Origin: Mesotoga sp. Brook.08.105.5.1
Lineage (GTDB): Bacteria > Thermotogota > Thermotogae > Petrotogales > Kosmotogaceae
Reading direction: 5' to 3'
DNA length: 64,000 bases
NCBI RefSeq assembly: GCF_002752635.1
Contig: NZ_AYTW01000011.1
Span: forward strand, 1-64,000
Positions within the stretch are counted from its first letter, which is position 1, and each line of letters starts with the position of its first letter. This document shows, piece after piece, positions 27,968 through 36,483 of the stretch. A program made the translations under genes and the position numbers. The notes under the pieces were generated by a model, which was not told where the DNA came from, did not search any database, and worked only from the letters and a program-made list of their open reading frames with translations.

Positions 27968-29158
27968 CTATTGTGAAAGCCTTAAAGGAAGAAGAGCGTA
28001 CATAGCCGCAGCCTTTACCAGATGGTCGATGGGGCACTGATCATCGGGACTGTGCGCGTAGATCTCGTTAGCGGGCCCGAATCCGATCGTCGGTATCGAA
28101 AAGACACCTGCTGTTGCTATTCCATTTGTCGAGAATGTCCACTTGTCAACGAAAGGCTCCTCACCGAAAACTTCTCTAAAAGTGTTTACGGTCTTCTGCA
28201 CTATTTCGCTGTCCTCTTCCATTACCCACGTTGGGAAGTACTTCTCGACGGGATACACAGTTCCGGTATATGAAGGTCTTTCGTAGAAGAGTTCTACAAT
28301 CTCCGCCTGCTCCCCGGCCATTTGAATGGCCTCTTCCAGTTCTTTTACTACCGTCTCTTTTGTCTCTCCCGCCGTCAACCTTCTGTCTAGCTGGATGGTG
28401 CATTCGTCGGCTACTGCGTTTTGGGAGGGAGATTTGAAGAATATCTGAGTAACGGCTATCGTCCCCTTCCCTAGGAAAGCGTCATCTTTTATCCTCTCAT
28501 TGAGCCTCTCTATCTCCTGTATGATACGGCCCATCTTGTAGATAGCATTGACTCCCCGTTCGGGTGCGCTCGCGTGACAGGAAAGCCCCGAGGTTTTTAT
28601 TTGAAGCTCCATTCTTCCCCTGTGCCCCCTGTAGATATTTAGATTCGTCGGTTCGGTAATGACCACGAAGTCAGGCCTAATGCCGTCTTCCTGAACTATG
28701 TACCTCCAGCAGAGGCCATCGCAATCCTCTTCCATCACAGTTCCTGTAACGTAGAGAGTGAAATCTCCCAGCAGTCCCTCTTCTTTCATTATCTTTGCCC
28801 CGTAGACCATTGCAGCCATTCCAGCTTTTTGATCGGAAGCACCTCTCCCGTAGATTATGCCATCTCTAACAACTCCTCCGAAAGGATCTACCTTCCAGAG
28901 CTTTTCATTTCCCACTTCTACGGTATCGATATGTGCGTCCATGGCAATAACTTTCTTGCCCGATCCGATTCTACCCATGATGTTTCCCAGACCATCGACT
29001 ATGACTTCGTCGAAGCCCACCTTGTCCATCTCTTCGCGAATTCTCTGGACAACCTCCCTTTCACCGGCAGAAAAGCTCTTGATGCTTACGAGATCGCTTA
29101 GAAAAGCGGCAAGTTCCTCACGGTATGATTCAGCCTTGGTAAGTAGATGTCTTGACAC
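27968..29158 (-). CDS. YgeY-family M20 metallohydrolase
   Basis: About 396 residues of the M20 deacetylase/peptidase family. Metal ligands are in MDAHIDTVE, GRGASDQKAG, the catalytic MEEDCDG and a C-terminal YAHSPDDQ. The whole sequence follows the YgeY selenium-metabolism-linked hydrolase pattern. Two GTG starts lie close together. I choose 29158 because AGGAG ends eight bases before it, whereas the GTG at 29167 overlaps that ribosome site. It is the first gene of the 14-gene minus-strand cluster and faces the divergent ABC ATPase. Confidence 0.88.
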   Translation of the reverse strand: MSRHLLTKAESYREELAAFLSDLVSIKSFSAGEREVVQRIREEMDKVGFDEVIVDGLGNIMGRIGSGKKVIAMDAHIDTVEVGNEKLWKVDPFGGVVRDGIIYGRGASDQKAGMAAMVYGAKIMKEEGLLGDFTLYVTGTVMEEDCDGLCWRYIVQEDGIRPDFVVITEPTNLNIYRGHRGRMELQIKTSGLSCHASAPERGVNAIYKMGRIIQEIERLNERIKDDAFLGKGTIAVTQIFFKSPSQNAVADECTIQLDRRLTAGETKETVVKELEEAIQMAGEQAEIVELFYERPSYTGTVYPVEKYFPTWVMEEDSEIVQKTVNTFREVFGEEPFVDKWTFSTNGIATAGVFSIPTIGFGPANEIYAHSPDDQCPIDHLVKAAAMYALLPLRLSQ

Positions 29159-29190
29159 GTTTGTCACTCCTATACACGAGTATTTTCTCT

Positions 29191-29219
29191 ATTATAACTT
29201 CTTATACATTGCAAAAAAA
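29191..29219 (-). promoter_or_regulatory. Candidate promoter of the purine cluster
   Basis: A perfect TATAAT -10 lies at 29196-29191 on the minus strand, about 33 bases before the chosen start codon of the first cluster gene. The -35 position holds only a run of T, so the promoter would be weak or activator-dependent. No other promoter-like sequence was seen between the overlapping genes of the cluster. Confidence 0.4.
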
Positions 29220-29227
29220 AGTAACAA

Positions 29228-29279
29228 GAGAACCGACAGAGGCTTTGGTAATAGTATAGCTCGACTCGTTCCGGTTCTC
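29228..29279. promoter_or_regulatory. Inverted repeat between divergent ATPase and purine cluster
   Basis: GAGAACCG at 29228-29235 and its exact reverse complement CGGTTCTC at 29272-29279 are separated by 36 bases. They lie in the 220-base region between the two divergent transcription units, upstream of both -10 elements. This arrangement fits a two-site operator that could be looped by one regulator controlling both directions. No regulator gene is encoded next to it. The repeat is seen directly and its function is inferred. Confidence 0.4.
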
Positions 29280-29357
29280 AACGGAAGGCGATCAAGTCAG
29301 TGCAAGTATTCAGCATGAGGGAGTCTCAGGATGAAGGGCTTTGTCTTGCTCTGAAGC

Positions 29358-29363
29358 TATAAT
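29358..29363 (+). promoter_or_regulatory. -10 element of divergent ABC ATPase gene
   Basis: TATAAT lies 20 bases before the ATG at 29383, which follows GGGGGTGATTGT. The frame of the ATPase is open upstream through this element to a TTG at 29341. The overlap with a promoter is one reason to prefer the ATG as start. The -35 region is poor. Confidence 0.4.
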
Positions 29364-29382
29364 TTATCTTGGGGGTGATTGT

Positions 29383-30306
29383 ATGAAGACTCTCGATGTG
29401 AAGAATCTGACAAGCAGGATCGGGAAGTTCGACCTCGGGCCTGTCGATCTATCAATTGAAAAGGGCGAAATCGTAGGTTTGATTGGACCATCAGGCTGTG
29501 GAAAGACTCTCCTGTTAAGATCTATTGCGGGGCTACACGAAACGCTCTCGGGTACTGTCGAGATCAACGGGCAGGACGTTACTTTCCTTGAGCCCCATCT
29601 CAGGGGCCTTGCTTTTGTCTTTCAGGACAATGCCTTGTTTCCCCACATGGATACCCATGACAACATTGCCTTTCCTCTCACAGTAATGAAGGACAAGGAG
29701 GCAAATGAAAAGGTAAGTAGAAGAGCCGATGAACTCGATGGCCTTTCTGGCTATCTTGACCGTTGGCCGAAAGAGTTGCCGGCCGGTATGAAGAAGTTGA
29801 CGGCGTTCGCAAGAGAGACGGTAAAGAAATTCAACATCATCATGCTTGATGAACCGTTCGAGAGACTCGACAAGAAGATCAGAACCGAGCTGAGACTGAT
29901 GATCAAGAGGCTGCTGATTGCTCTTGGAGAGTCAGTGCTCATAGTATTGAACGATCCCGAAGATGCGATGGCAGTTGCGGATAGAGTGTACGTCATGTAT
30001 GATGAAGCAATAGTTCAGCATGGCCCGCCAACAGAGATATACGAAGATCCGGCTTCGCATTTTGTGATGGAGCTCTTTTCTTCGATGGGAGTCAACAGGG
30101 TGGGTGATGCGTCCTTCAGACCCCAGGATGTTCAACTGGACGAAAAAGGGGAGGAATTCTCGCCAGAACACTGCGGTCCTTTTGATTCGAGACGCATACT
30201 CTGCAGTGGAAAGCTCAGAGGGGAGAATGTCACAGTACTGCTTCCACTGGAGTGCAAAGACCTTGATTCGGTTTTCATAAGCATCACCAGGTCTTTCAGT
30301 CTATAA
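29383..30306 (+). CDS. ABC transporter ATPase with degenerate signature and H-loop
   Basis: A 307-residue MalK/PotA-like ATPase. Walker A is intact (GPSGCGKT, residues 35-42), as are the Q-loop (FQDN, Q81) and Walker B (IIMLDE, 152-157). The signature motif, normally LSGGQ, reads LPAGM (132-136). The switch histidine is replaced by Asn190 in VLNDPEDA. A C-terminal regulatory-like domain follows (about 230-307). The gene faces the purine cluster, whose binding protein and fused permease lack an ATPase. It could serve that transporter. With these changes a homodimer would be expected to hydrolyse ATP poorly, so a partner ATPase or a regulatory role is possible. Confidence 0.85.
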   Translation: MKTLDVKNLTSRIGKFDLGPVDLSIEKGEIVGLIGPSGCGKTLLLRSIAGLHETLSGTVEINGQDVTFLEPHLRGLAFVFQDNALFPHMDTHDNIAFPLTVMKDKEANEKVSRRADELDGLSGYLDRWPKELPAGMKKLTAFARETVKKFNIIMLDEPFERLDKKIRTELRLMIKRLLIALGESVLIVLNDPEDAMAVADRVYVMYDEAIVQHGPPTEIYEDPASHFVMELFSSMGVNRVGDASFRPQDVQLDEKGEEFSPEHCGPFDSRRILCSGKLRGENVTVLLPLECKDLDSVFISITRSFSL

Positions 30307-30406
30307 TCAAGTGTGTTTTACCATCTATATTGGCTGAAATTGCGACGAAAAACCTTCTGGTTGCGGTATAATCTACTTGGTGATGTGTAAAACGTTCTTA
30401 TGAGAG

Positions 30407-30433
30407 GCCTTTCTCTAATGAGAAAGGCTTTTC
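30407..30433 (+). terminator. Rho-independent terminator after the ATPase gene
   Basis: A nine-base-pair stem GCCTTTCTC/GAGAAAGGC with a TAAT loop is followed by TTTTC. It lies 100 bases after the ATPase stop and overlaps the last codons of the convergent glycerophosphodiesterase gene. Confidence 0.65.
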
Positions 30434-31359
30434 TGTCTGCTCGAGAGAAGTTCTATTAGTCTGTCGGGATAATCCGTAATGATTCCATCTACTCCAAGGT
30501 CTATCAGTCTCTCCATCTCCGGGACCTCGTTTACGGTCCAGGGGATGATCTTCAGTCCGGATCTGTGAGCGCTCTCTATCCATCCCTCGGTCATGAGTGT
30601 GTAGTTAGGAGAGATGACACTGCAGCCGATACTGGCAAGCATCTTCCCTATGTCGAATCCGAAGTTCCTCAATCTCAGACCGGCAGTCCATATAGTTTTA
30701 TCGAGATTTGTGCTTGAAATTAGGGCGACCGTTTCAACGGATGGTTCCAACTCCCTAGAAATCTTGATAGCTTCCCAGTTGAAAGACTGTATCGTTGACA
30801 GTTCTTCGAAGCCGAATCTGGAAACAACTTCAAGAACTTTTCTAACGTGTTCTCTAAGATCGACGGTATCCTGAGGTCTCTCAGGAAAGTGCTTGATCTC
30901 TATGTTAACTCTCACTTCCTTTGCAGACTTCTCGTTGTGTTGCCGGACCAGGTCAAGAACCTCTTCGAGAGAGGGTATAGCCTGTCCATCCATTTGAAGT
31001 TGTTCGGGCCAATCTTCAGGATTGACAGTTCTTCCTATGTCGTACTTTCTAAGCTCTTTGAAAGTAAGGTCTTTTATCAATAACCGGTCCTTTATGAATT
31101 CCCCGTCCTTTCTCGTTCGCTGTGGATTCAGATACGGCTCATGGTTAATGACGACAACGCCGTCACTGGTGATTACAGTGTCAAGTTCAATAGTGTCAAC
31201 GCCCAGTTTCAGAGCGTGTGTGAAGGCGGCAATAGTATTCTCGGGCATGAGACCTCTGCAGCCGCGGTGTCCCTGTACATCGAACTCTACGGTCGCGGAA
31301 AGTGCCGTTGAAATAAGAAGAATGACGATAATGGTCATTGATTTCAAGATAAGTCTCAT
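30415..31359 (-). CDS. Glycerophosphodiester phosphodiesterase
   Basis: A 314-residue GDPD enzyme with an N-terminal signal or anchor (MRLILKSMTIIVILLISTALS). Catalytic and metal residues are in QGHRGCRGLMPENT, DTIELDTVITSDG and INHEPYLNPQ, then VNIEIKH, and the barrel ends with PWTVNE and DGIITDYPD. It splits glycerophosphodiesters to glycerol 3-phosphate and an alcohol outside the cytoplasm. ATG at 31359 is preferred because GGAGTG lies upstream. The frame extends 33 bases further. A UgpB-like binding-protein operon lies 1.5 kb away and may import the product, but that link is loose. Confidence 0.9.
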   Translation of the reverse strand: MRLILKSMTIIVILLISTALSATVEFDVQGHRGCRGLMPENTIAAFTHALKLGVDTIELDTVITSDGVVVINHEPYLNPQRTRKDGEFIKDRLLIKDLTFKELRKYDIGRTVNPEDWPEQLQMDGQAIPSLEEVLDLVRQHNEKSAKEVRVNIEIKHFPERPQDTVDLREHVRKVLEVVSRFGFEELSTIQSFNWEAIKISRELEPSVETVALISSTNLDKTIWTAGLRLRNFGFDIGKMLASIGCSVISPNYTLMTEGWIESAHRSGLKIIPWTVNEVPEMERLIDLGVDGIITDYPDRLIELLSSRQKSLSH

Positions 31360-31431
31360 AGTCACACTCCATTCAATCTTTTTGAATTGCAAGTTGTATA
31401 ATTTCCACTAGTTGCGTGGGGTGAGATTGCG

Positions 31432-32562
31432 TTGAATCTTAATATACTATTCTTTGAAGCTCTAATATATGCGAGCCTGGCGACTAAGAATCTGCTTAGT
31501 CAATATTTCGACATCTCCGGTTATTCACCAACCGAAATCGGAATACTGATGGCGGTACTGCCTGTTGCCTCGCTAGTTTCCAGCCCCCTGTGGTTTAAAA
31601 TCAGCTCTAGACTTGGTCAGAACAAAATCTATTATATCGTATCTCTTTCTTCAGCCGTATGTATCTGGCCCATTTTTGCCACCAGCGATTTCTTGACATC
31701 CTTACTCTTCATGATCCTCTTCTCTCTCTTTTTTTCGGCAGTTGTTCCGCTGGGTGATTCAATTATTATGACGATTCTTAAGACTACTGGAGGTCGTTTC
31801 GATCGTGTGAGGCTTTTTGGCACGATTGGGTTTGCAGTTACTTCTCTCTTGTTAAGCAGTCTCGTCGGGATCAGTTTCTTCTGGTTATTTGCAGCCACCT
31901 CCATTGTTCTGGCCTTCTCACCGATGTTCCTCAAGAGAAGACCCGGTGAATCGAGAACTGAAGCCCCGGAAAACCCTGCCAGTGCAGGTTCTCTTCTTCA
32001 GTTTTCTTTGATGACTGTCGGAATGTTTTTCGGAATTACTTTGAACTCCTTCCATAATTCTTTCATTGCGGTCTTCACAAGACAGAACGGTATGGATCCG
32101 TCGGTCGTGGGGGTTGTCTTTGCAATTACCGCTCTTTCAGAGATTCCTTTCTTGTTGGTTGCCGACAGGATAATCGAGAAAATCGGCAGTATGAAAATCC
32201 TGCTATTCGGCATGGCAGTAATTGGAGTCAGGATGATTCTTGTCTCCTTTGCGACAAACGTATATGCGCTCTATTTGGTGGAGTCTTTACACGGGTTGAC
32301 GTATATTCTAATGTATTACTCCCTTTTTCACTTCATCCATTACGGTCTTTCGGGTAGGCGGATGATTGCTGCTCAGAGTGTCTTCTGGATTGTGAGGTCG
32401 GGATTGACTTTCATCGTGGGGTCAATCGGAGGAGGAATAATTATCGATAAATTCTCAGTCTTCTTTGCATTCAGACTCTTCGGATTTGTCGGGCTTCTAT
32501 CTGCAATCTTAATGACGGGCGTTTACTTCGCGATTCTAAGATCGCGATCGAATTCCAGATGA
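31432..32562 (+). CDS. MFS transporter
   Basis: A 376-residue protein with about 12 transmembrane helices in two halves joined by a charged loop (about 165-185). The first half carries SPLWFKISSRLGQNK between helices 2 and 3, the usual MFS loop motif. The arrangement resembles the LacY/nucleoside-symporter-like branch (MFS_1_like). The start is TTG behind GGGGTGAG. It is divergent from the glycerophosphodiesterase gene, with a TATAAT at 31397-31402 as possible promoter. The substrate is not predictable. Confidence 0.8.
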   Translation: MNLNILFFEALIYASLATKNLLSQYFDISGYSPTEIGILMAVLPVASLVSSPLWFKISSRLGQNKIYYIVSLSSAVCIWPIFATSDFLTSLLFMILFSLFFSAVVPLGDSIIMTILKTTGGRFDRVRLFGTIGFAVTSLLLSSLVGISFFWLFAATSIVLAFSPMFLKRRPGESRTEAPENPASAGSLLQFSLMTVGMFFGITLNSFHNSFIAVFTRQNGMDPSVVGVVFAITALSEIPFLLVADRIIEKIGSMKILLFGMAVIGVRMILVSFATNVYALYLVESLHGLTYILMYYSLFHFIHYGLSGRRMIAAQSVFWIVRSGLTFIVGSIGGGIIIDKFSVFFAFRLFGFVGLLSAILMTGVYFAILRSRSNSR

Positions 32563-32842
32563 AACCCACCGGATCCAAGAACTGAGATGTATCTCTCGAA
32601 ATAATGTTTCATTGCTTGATGTCAGTCTGAAAGGACCTCCGGGATAAATTGTGGATCCGTTTTTCGGAAGGGTTTGTGAGCGGTTCTTTCTTTTCAAATA
32701 ACGAGAACGAAGCGATATGCGGGGTCTTACGTGTGATATCCAACTCTGTTGGCTTCTCAGGGAGCTTCTTTCGGGGGAACTCTTGGTGTTATAATTACTT
32801 CGGTATTCTGCCGTTTTCAATTTTCGAAAAGGGAGGGATCTT

Positions 32843-34202
32843 ATGAAAAAGCTTCTTGTACTGGTTCTTCTGAGCTTGTCAATCTTTGCTTTCGGAAAGA
32901 CTACAATCAACTTCTGGCACGCTATGAGTGGCAGCAGATTGGGTGCAGTTGATGCAATTGTAGAGGGATTCAACGCAGAAAACCCCGATATTGAGGTGGT
33001 TGCGCAGTTCACCGGTTCATACGCAGAGACCCTAACCAAGGCGATCGCTTCGTATCGAGCAGGAGATGCGCCTCATGTTGTACAGGTTTACGAGGTTGGA
33101 CTTCAAACTATGCTTGACAGCAATGCTATCAAACCGGTCTTTGAGCTTTCCGGTCCTGATTTTGATTGGGGAGACGTGATCGGCCCTATTCTCGATTATT
33201 ACACAGTGGGCGACCAGCTCTATTCAATGCCTTTCAACTCGTCAAGTGCCATCCTATACTTAATCTCTTCGCAAGCACCCTCGCCCATCGGCCTCTTTCA
33301 ACTCGTCAAGTGCCATCCTATACTACAACAAAGACATTTTCAGAGCCGCTGGCCTCGATCCGAACAAACCGCCGTCGACCTTTGATGAACTATACGAGAT
33401 GGGAAAGAAGATAGTCGAATCAGGGGCGGCACAGGGAGGAATCTCTTTTGGTTGGCCTGCATGGGTCTTCGAGCAGATGCACTCGGTACATGGCCAGTTT
33501 TATGCAAACAATGAGAACGGCAGAGCCGCCAAAGCGACGGAGGTTTTCTTCAACGGAGACTTCGGTGTCAAGGTCCTGGCGGAGTGGATAAAATGGGCTC
33601 AGGCGAAAGTTTTCCTTTACGGCGGCAGAGAGTATGACGCAAACCAGGCATTCCTTACCAAGCAGGTTGCAATGTTGATTCAGTCTACATCTTCTGTCAG
33701 CTCAATTGAGTCGAAAGCCGATTTCGAGATGGGAACAACCTTCCTGCCGGTTATACCAGGTTATCCGAAGGGAAATTCCGTCATTGGCGGTGCAACGCTA
33801 TGGGTAATGAAGGGTCATACAGACGAAGAATATGAGGCGATCTGGAAATTCTTCCAGTACCTTATGAAGACTGAAGTTACTGCCGAGTGGCATAAGTCGA
33901 CGGGTTACTTCCCAACCACCAATAGTGCAGTCAAGAAACTCATGGACGAAGGTTGGTTTGCCGAAAATCCAAATCACCTTACCGCCTTCCTTCAGATACT
34001 TTCGGGAACGAGAATTCCCGAGGCTCAGGGAGTGAGACTCGGCAATTTCGTCGCCATCAGAGATGTCGTTGATGGGGCTATTGAAAAGGCTATACAGTAC
34101 ACCGGAACGAATTTCGAAGCAGAAGCGAAGAGAATTCTCGACGATGCGGCAAAAAAGTCGAACACGATACTTGAAGAATACACATTGATCTACGGCAAGT
34201 AG
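32843..34202 (+). pseudogene. UgpB-like ABC solute-binding protein gene, disrupted by a 64-bp insertion
   Basis: The gene begins with a good signal peptide (MKKLLVLVLLSLSIFAFG) behind GGGAGGG and has the UgpB-like opening INFWHAMSG. It reads correctly to SMPFNSSSAILY, then an in-frame segment unlike the family leads to a stop at 33385. The remaining C-terminal part continues in another frame (YYNKDIFRAAGLDPNKPPST) to 34202. Removing 64 bases, one copy of a 30-base repeat plus 34 bases, gives a continuous frame of 431 codons, the usual family length. The two permease genes downstream appear intact. It may be a true pseudogene, a switchable gene or an assembly error. Confidence 0.85.
33231..33324 (+). 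repeat. 30-bp direct repeat flanking 34-bp spacer within the binding-protein gene
   Basis: The 30 bases at 33231-33260 (starting CTTTCAACTCGTCAAG) recur exactly at 33295-33324. The 34 bases between, starting TAATCTCTTCGC, have no counterpart in the expected protein. The offset of 64 bases shifts the reading frame by one. Recombination between the copies would remove exactly 64 bases and restore the gene. Confidence 0.9.
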
Positions 34203-34211
34203 TTTTTTTTG

Positions 34212-34242
34212 GATCCCCTGACAGAAATGTCAGGGGATCTTT
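34212..34242 (+). terminator. Intra-operon terminator/attenuator after the binding-protein gene
   Basis: A perfect 12-base-pair stem (GATCCCCTGACA and its complement) with a GAAA loop is followed by TTT. It lies between the binding-protein gene and the permease genes. Such hairpins commonly lower permease expression relative to binding protein or stabilise the upstream mRNA. A run of eight T precedes the stem, so the reverse strand also has an A-flanked hairpin. Confidence 0.75.
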
Positions 34243-34267
34243 AGTATTTTCCGGACGGTGATGAGGC

Positions 34268-35149
34268 ATGCATAGTCGTTTTCCAAACAAGCTCTTACCA
34301 TACTTGCTACTTCTGCCTTCATTGGTCGTGGTCATCATCTTTTTGGTTGTTCCTACTATTCAGTCGCTGTACCTGAGTTTTTTCAGGGTCTCTCCTTTTG
34401 GCGACAAACTGATATTCGTGGGATGGTACAACTTCACCAAGCTATTCAAATCTTCAGATTACATCAACAGCCTTGTTATAACGCTAATCTTTGCGGTTTT
34501 CGTCGTAGTGATCGGTCTGACTTTGGGAATGCTGCTTTCGGTACTTCTGAATCAGAAGCTGAAGGGGCTGCAAGTATATCGAACTCTTTTCATCTGGACT
34601 TATGCGATTTCACCGGCAATAGCAGGTACGATTTGGGCACTGATGTTCAGCCCTTCGAGCGGCCCGATTACATTCTTGCTGAAGGCGATCTTTGGAGCTA
34701 ATGTTAACTGGATGATGGATGGGAAAGTTGCCCTCGTTGCAGTAATCATTGCAGCTTCGTGGAAAATGCTTGGTTATAATATAATTTTCTTCTTGTCAGG
34801 ACTCCAAACGATTCCTCAAGAATTGATTGAGGCTTCTGCTATAGATGGCGCATCTAGCGTTCGGAGATTCTTTAAGATCACAATTCCGCTGTTGTCGCCG
34901 ACCACTTTCTTCCTGCTGATAATGAACATGCTGTACGCCTTCTTTCAGGTCTTCGGACTGATCGACATAATGACAAAGGGCGGGCCGGGAGATGCCACGC
35001 AAGTCCTTGTATACAAACTTTACAGAGACGGATTCATAAACCTTGATACGGGCTTTGCATCCGCTCAATCAATAGTGCTTTTCGTTTTTGTAGCCATCTT
35101 GACTGTTCTTCAGTTCAGATTTGCCGAGCAAAAGGTCTTCTATGGATGA
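34268..35149 (+). CDS. Sugar ABC transporter permease, UgpA/MalF-like
   Basis: A 293-residue membrane protein with six helices and the coupling-loop motif ELIEASAIDGASSVRRFFKITIPLL. The N-terminal LLPYLLLLPSLVVVIIFLVVPT is typical of MalF-type carbohydrate permeases of cluster 1. It follows the disrupted binding-protein gene and the hairpin and forms a pair with the next gene. No ATPase gene adjoins, so a shared ATPase encoded elsewhere is likely. Confidence 0.9.
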   Translation: MHSRFPNKLLPYLLLLPSLVVVIIFLVVPTIQSLYLSFFRVSPFGDKLIFVGWYNFTKLFKSSDYINSLVITLIFAVFVVVIGLTLGMLLSVLLNQKLKGLQVYRTLFIWTYAISPAIAGTIWALMFSPSSGPITFLLKAIFGANVNWMMDGKVALVAVIIAASWKMLGYNIIFFLSGLQTIPQELIEASAIDGASSVRRFFKITIPLLSPTTFFLLIMNMLYAFFQVFGLIDIMTKGGPGDATQVLVYKLYRDGFINLDTGFASAQSIVLFVFVAILTVLQFRFAEQKVFYG

Positions 35150-35165
35150 TCGTGGGGTGAACTAG

Positions 35166-35996
35166 ATGAAGCAGAGAAAATCATCGATCTTTCTGAGCTA
35201 TCTTTTTCTGACAATCGCGCTCATAGCAATAATGTTTCCGATTTACTATGCCTTCACTATGAGCACATTCAACGAGAAGGAAGCCTACTCATTCCCTCCT
35301 AAGTTCATCCCAAGCATTCACGCATTCGATAACTATTCGACGGCCTGGAAGACCGTCAACATGGGAAGATTGATCTTCAACAGCGCATTCATTTCGATTA
35401 CCGTGGCATTTGCAAAGATATTTCTTTCGATGCTCGCTGCCTTTGCTTTCACCTATTTCGGGAACTTCAAAGGAAAGTATTTCTTCTTTGCGATAATTCT
35501 GATTACCCACATGCTTCCGCTACCGATAAGAATTGTACCGACTTATGAGCTGATGAGAACTTTTGGCTGGATTAATTCATATAGAGCTCTCACGATACCG
35601 TTTTTTGCCAGCGCGACTGGAACTCTGCTTTTCAGACAGCTATTCATGACTGTTCCACCTTCGCTTTCCGACGCTGCTAGGATCGATGGAGCCGGACCCA
35701 TGAGATTTCTGTTCAATGTGTTGATCCCGCTTTCAAAGACTAATGTCGGGGCGTTGTTTCTGATTGAATTCACATATATGTGGAACGAGTACTTGTGGCC
35801 TATGATAGTTACCAACAGCAATAACATGCGTGTTGTACAGATAGGAATAAAGATGCTTCTTGCAAGTGAAGCTCAAGCGGCCGAATGGAATATCATTATG
35901 GCCGGAGCCATAATCGCCATGATTCCTCCGTTGATCATGCTGCTGCTTTTCCAGAGAACTATCATGGAAGGGTTCAGTCTGAAAGAAGAGAAGTAG
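35166..35996 (+). CDS. Sugar ABC transporter permease, UgpE/MalG-like
   Basis: A 276-residue six-helix permease of the MalG type. Its EAA loop reads SLSDAARIDGAGPMRFLFNVLIPLSK, and the C-terminus ends with LLLFQRTIMEGFSLKEEK, close to the usual G(A/S)xK ending. It starts 16 bases after the partner permease behind GGGGTGAACTAG. The substrate would be set by the binding protein, which is interrupted in this copy. Glycerol 3-phosphate or a sugar is a family-level guess. Confidence 0.9.
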   Translation: MKQRKSSIFLSYLFLTIALIAIMFPIYYAFTMSTFNEKEAYSFPPKFIPSIHAFDNYSTAWKTVNMGRLIFNSAFISITVAFAKIFLSMLAAFAFTYFGNFKGKYFFFAIILITHMLPLPIRIVPTYELMRTFGWINSYRALTIPFFASATGTLLFRQLFMTVPPSLSDAARIDGAGPMRFLFNVLIPLSKTNVGALFLIEFTYMWNEYLWPMIVTNSNNMRVVQIGIKMLLASEAQAAEWNIIMAGAIIAMIPPLIMLLLFQRTIMEGFSLKEEK

Positions 35997-36021
35997 ACCG
36001 TCAGATAAGTCTTCTATCTGT

Positions 36022-36420
36022 TTATGTTGTGGCATTCTCTATGGCTTTCAAAATAACCTTGCTGCTGTAAGTGGCGCCCGAGATTACAATGACCTCGACA
36101 GATTGGTTCTCAATTAAGGAGGCGATGATTGCCTCTGCCGATTTTCCTCTGCCGTGATTGTGTCTCACTATTTCAATCGATTTGATTTCGTGTCCGGAGA
36201 CCATGACGATTACTGTCACCCCTACTATCTCTGCCGCGAAATTTCCTTCATAGTCTCCATCGGTTAATTGAGATAGATTTAGCGGTGCGAACTCAAGTGT
36301 GTCGAGCTCCTTCAGTCCCTCTTCAAGCCTCGGAAAGATAAGCGCCATGACGATTACGTTCAGTGCTGCAACTGCAATCCCTATCGATATGGGTACTCTG
36401 GTAAGGTACATCAGTTTCAT
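36022..36420 (-). CDS. Membrane-anchored FMN-binding domain protein
   Basis: A 132-residue protein with one N-terminal transmembrane helix and an FMN-binding domain. It ends with VISGATYSSKVILKAIENA, matching the SGAT-type site in which a threonine carries covalent FMN in RnfG/NqrC-like domains. A flavinylated extracytoplasmic electron carrier is therefore expected. It lies just after a flavodoxin-like gene on the same strand (63-base gap). The flavin transferase ApbE is not in this window. Confidence 0.82.
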   Translation of the reverse strand: MKLMYLTRVPISIGIAVAALNVIVMALIFPRLEEGLKELDTLEFAPLNLSQLTDGDYEGNFAAEIVGVTVIVMVSGHEIKSIEIVRHNHGRGKSAEAIIASLIENQSVEVIVISGATYSSKVILKAIENATT

Positions 36421-36483
36421 CGTCTTTGCTCCGGAAGATGAATTTCAGTAACTTATTGTTCGGCTGTATTATAGCAAAGCTGG

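Noticed and set aside
30367-30433. Short RNA from a TATAAT at 30367 to the terminator at 30407
   Set aside because: No -35 at proper spacing; the -10 alone is weak evidence, and the hairpin is explained as the ATPase terminator.
33399-34202. Second part of the broken binding protein as an independent 267-residue gene
   Set aside because: No signal peptide, no ribosome site before the ATG, and the frame continues upstream into family-like sequence. It is the 3' part of one disrupted gene.
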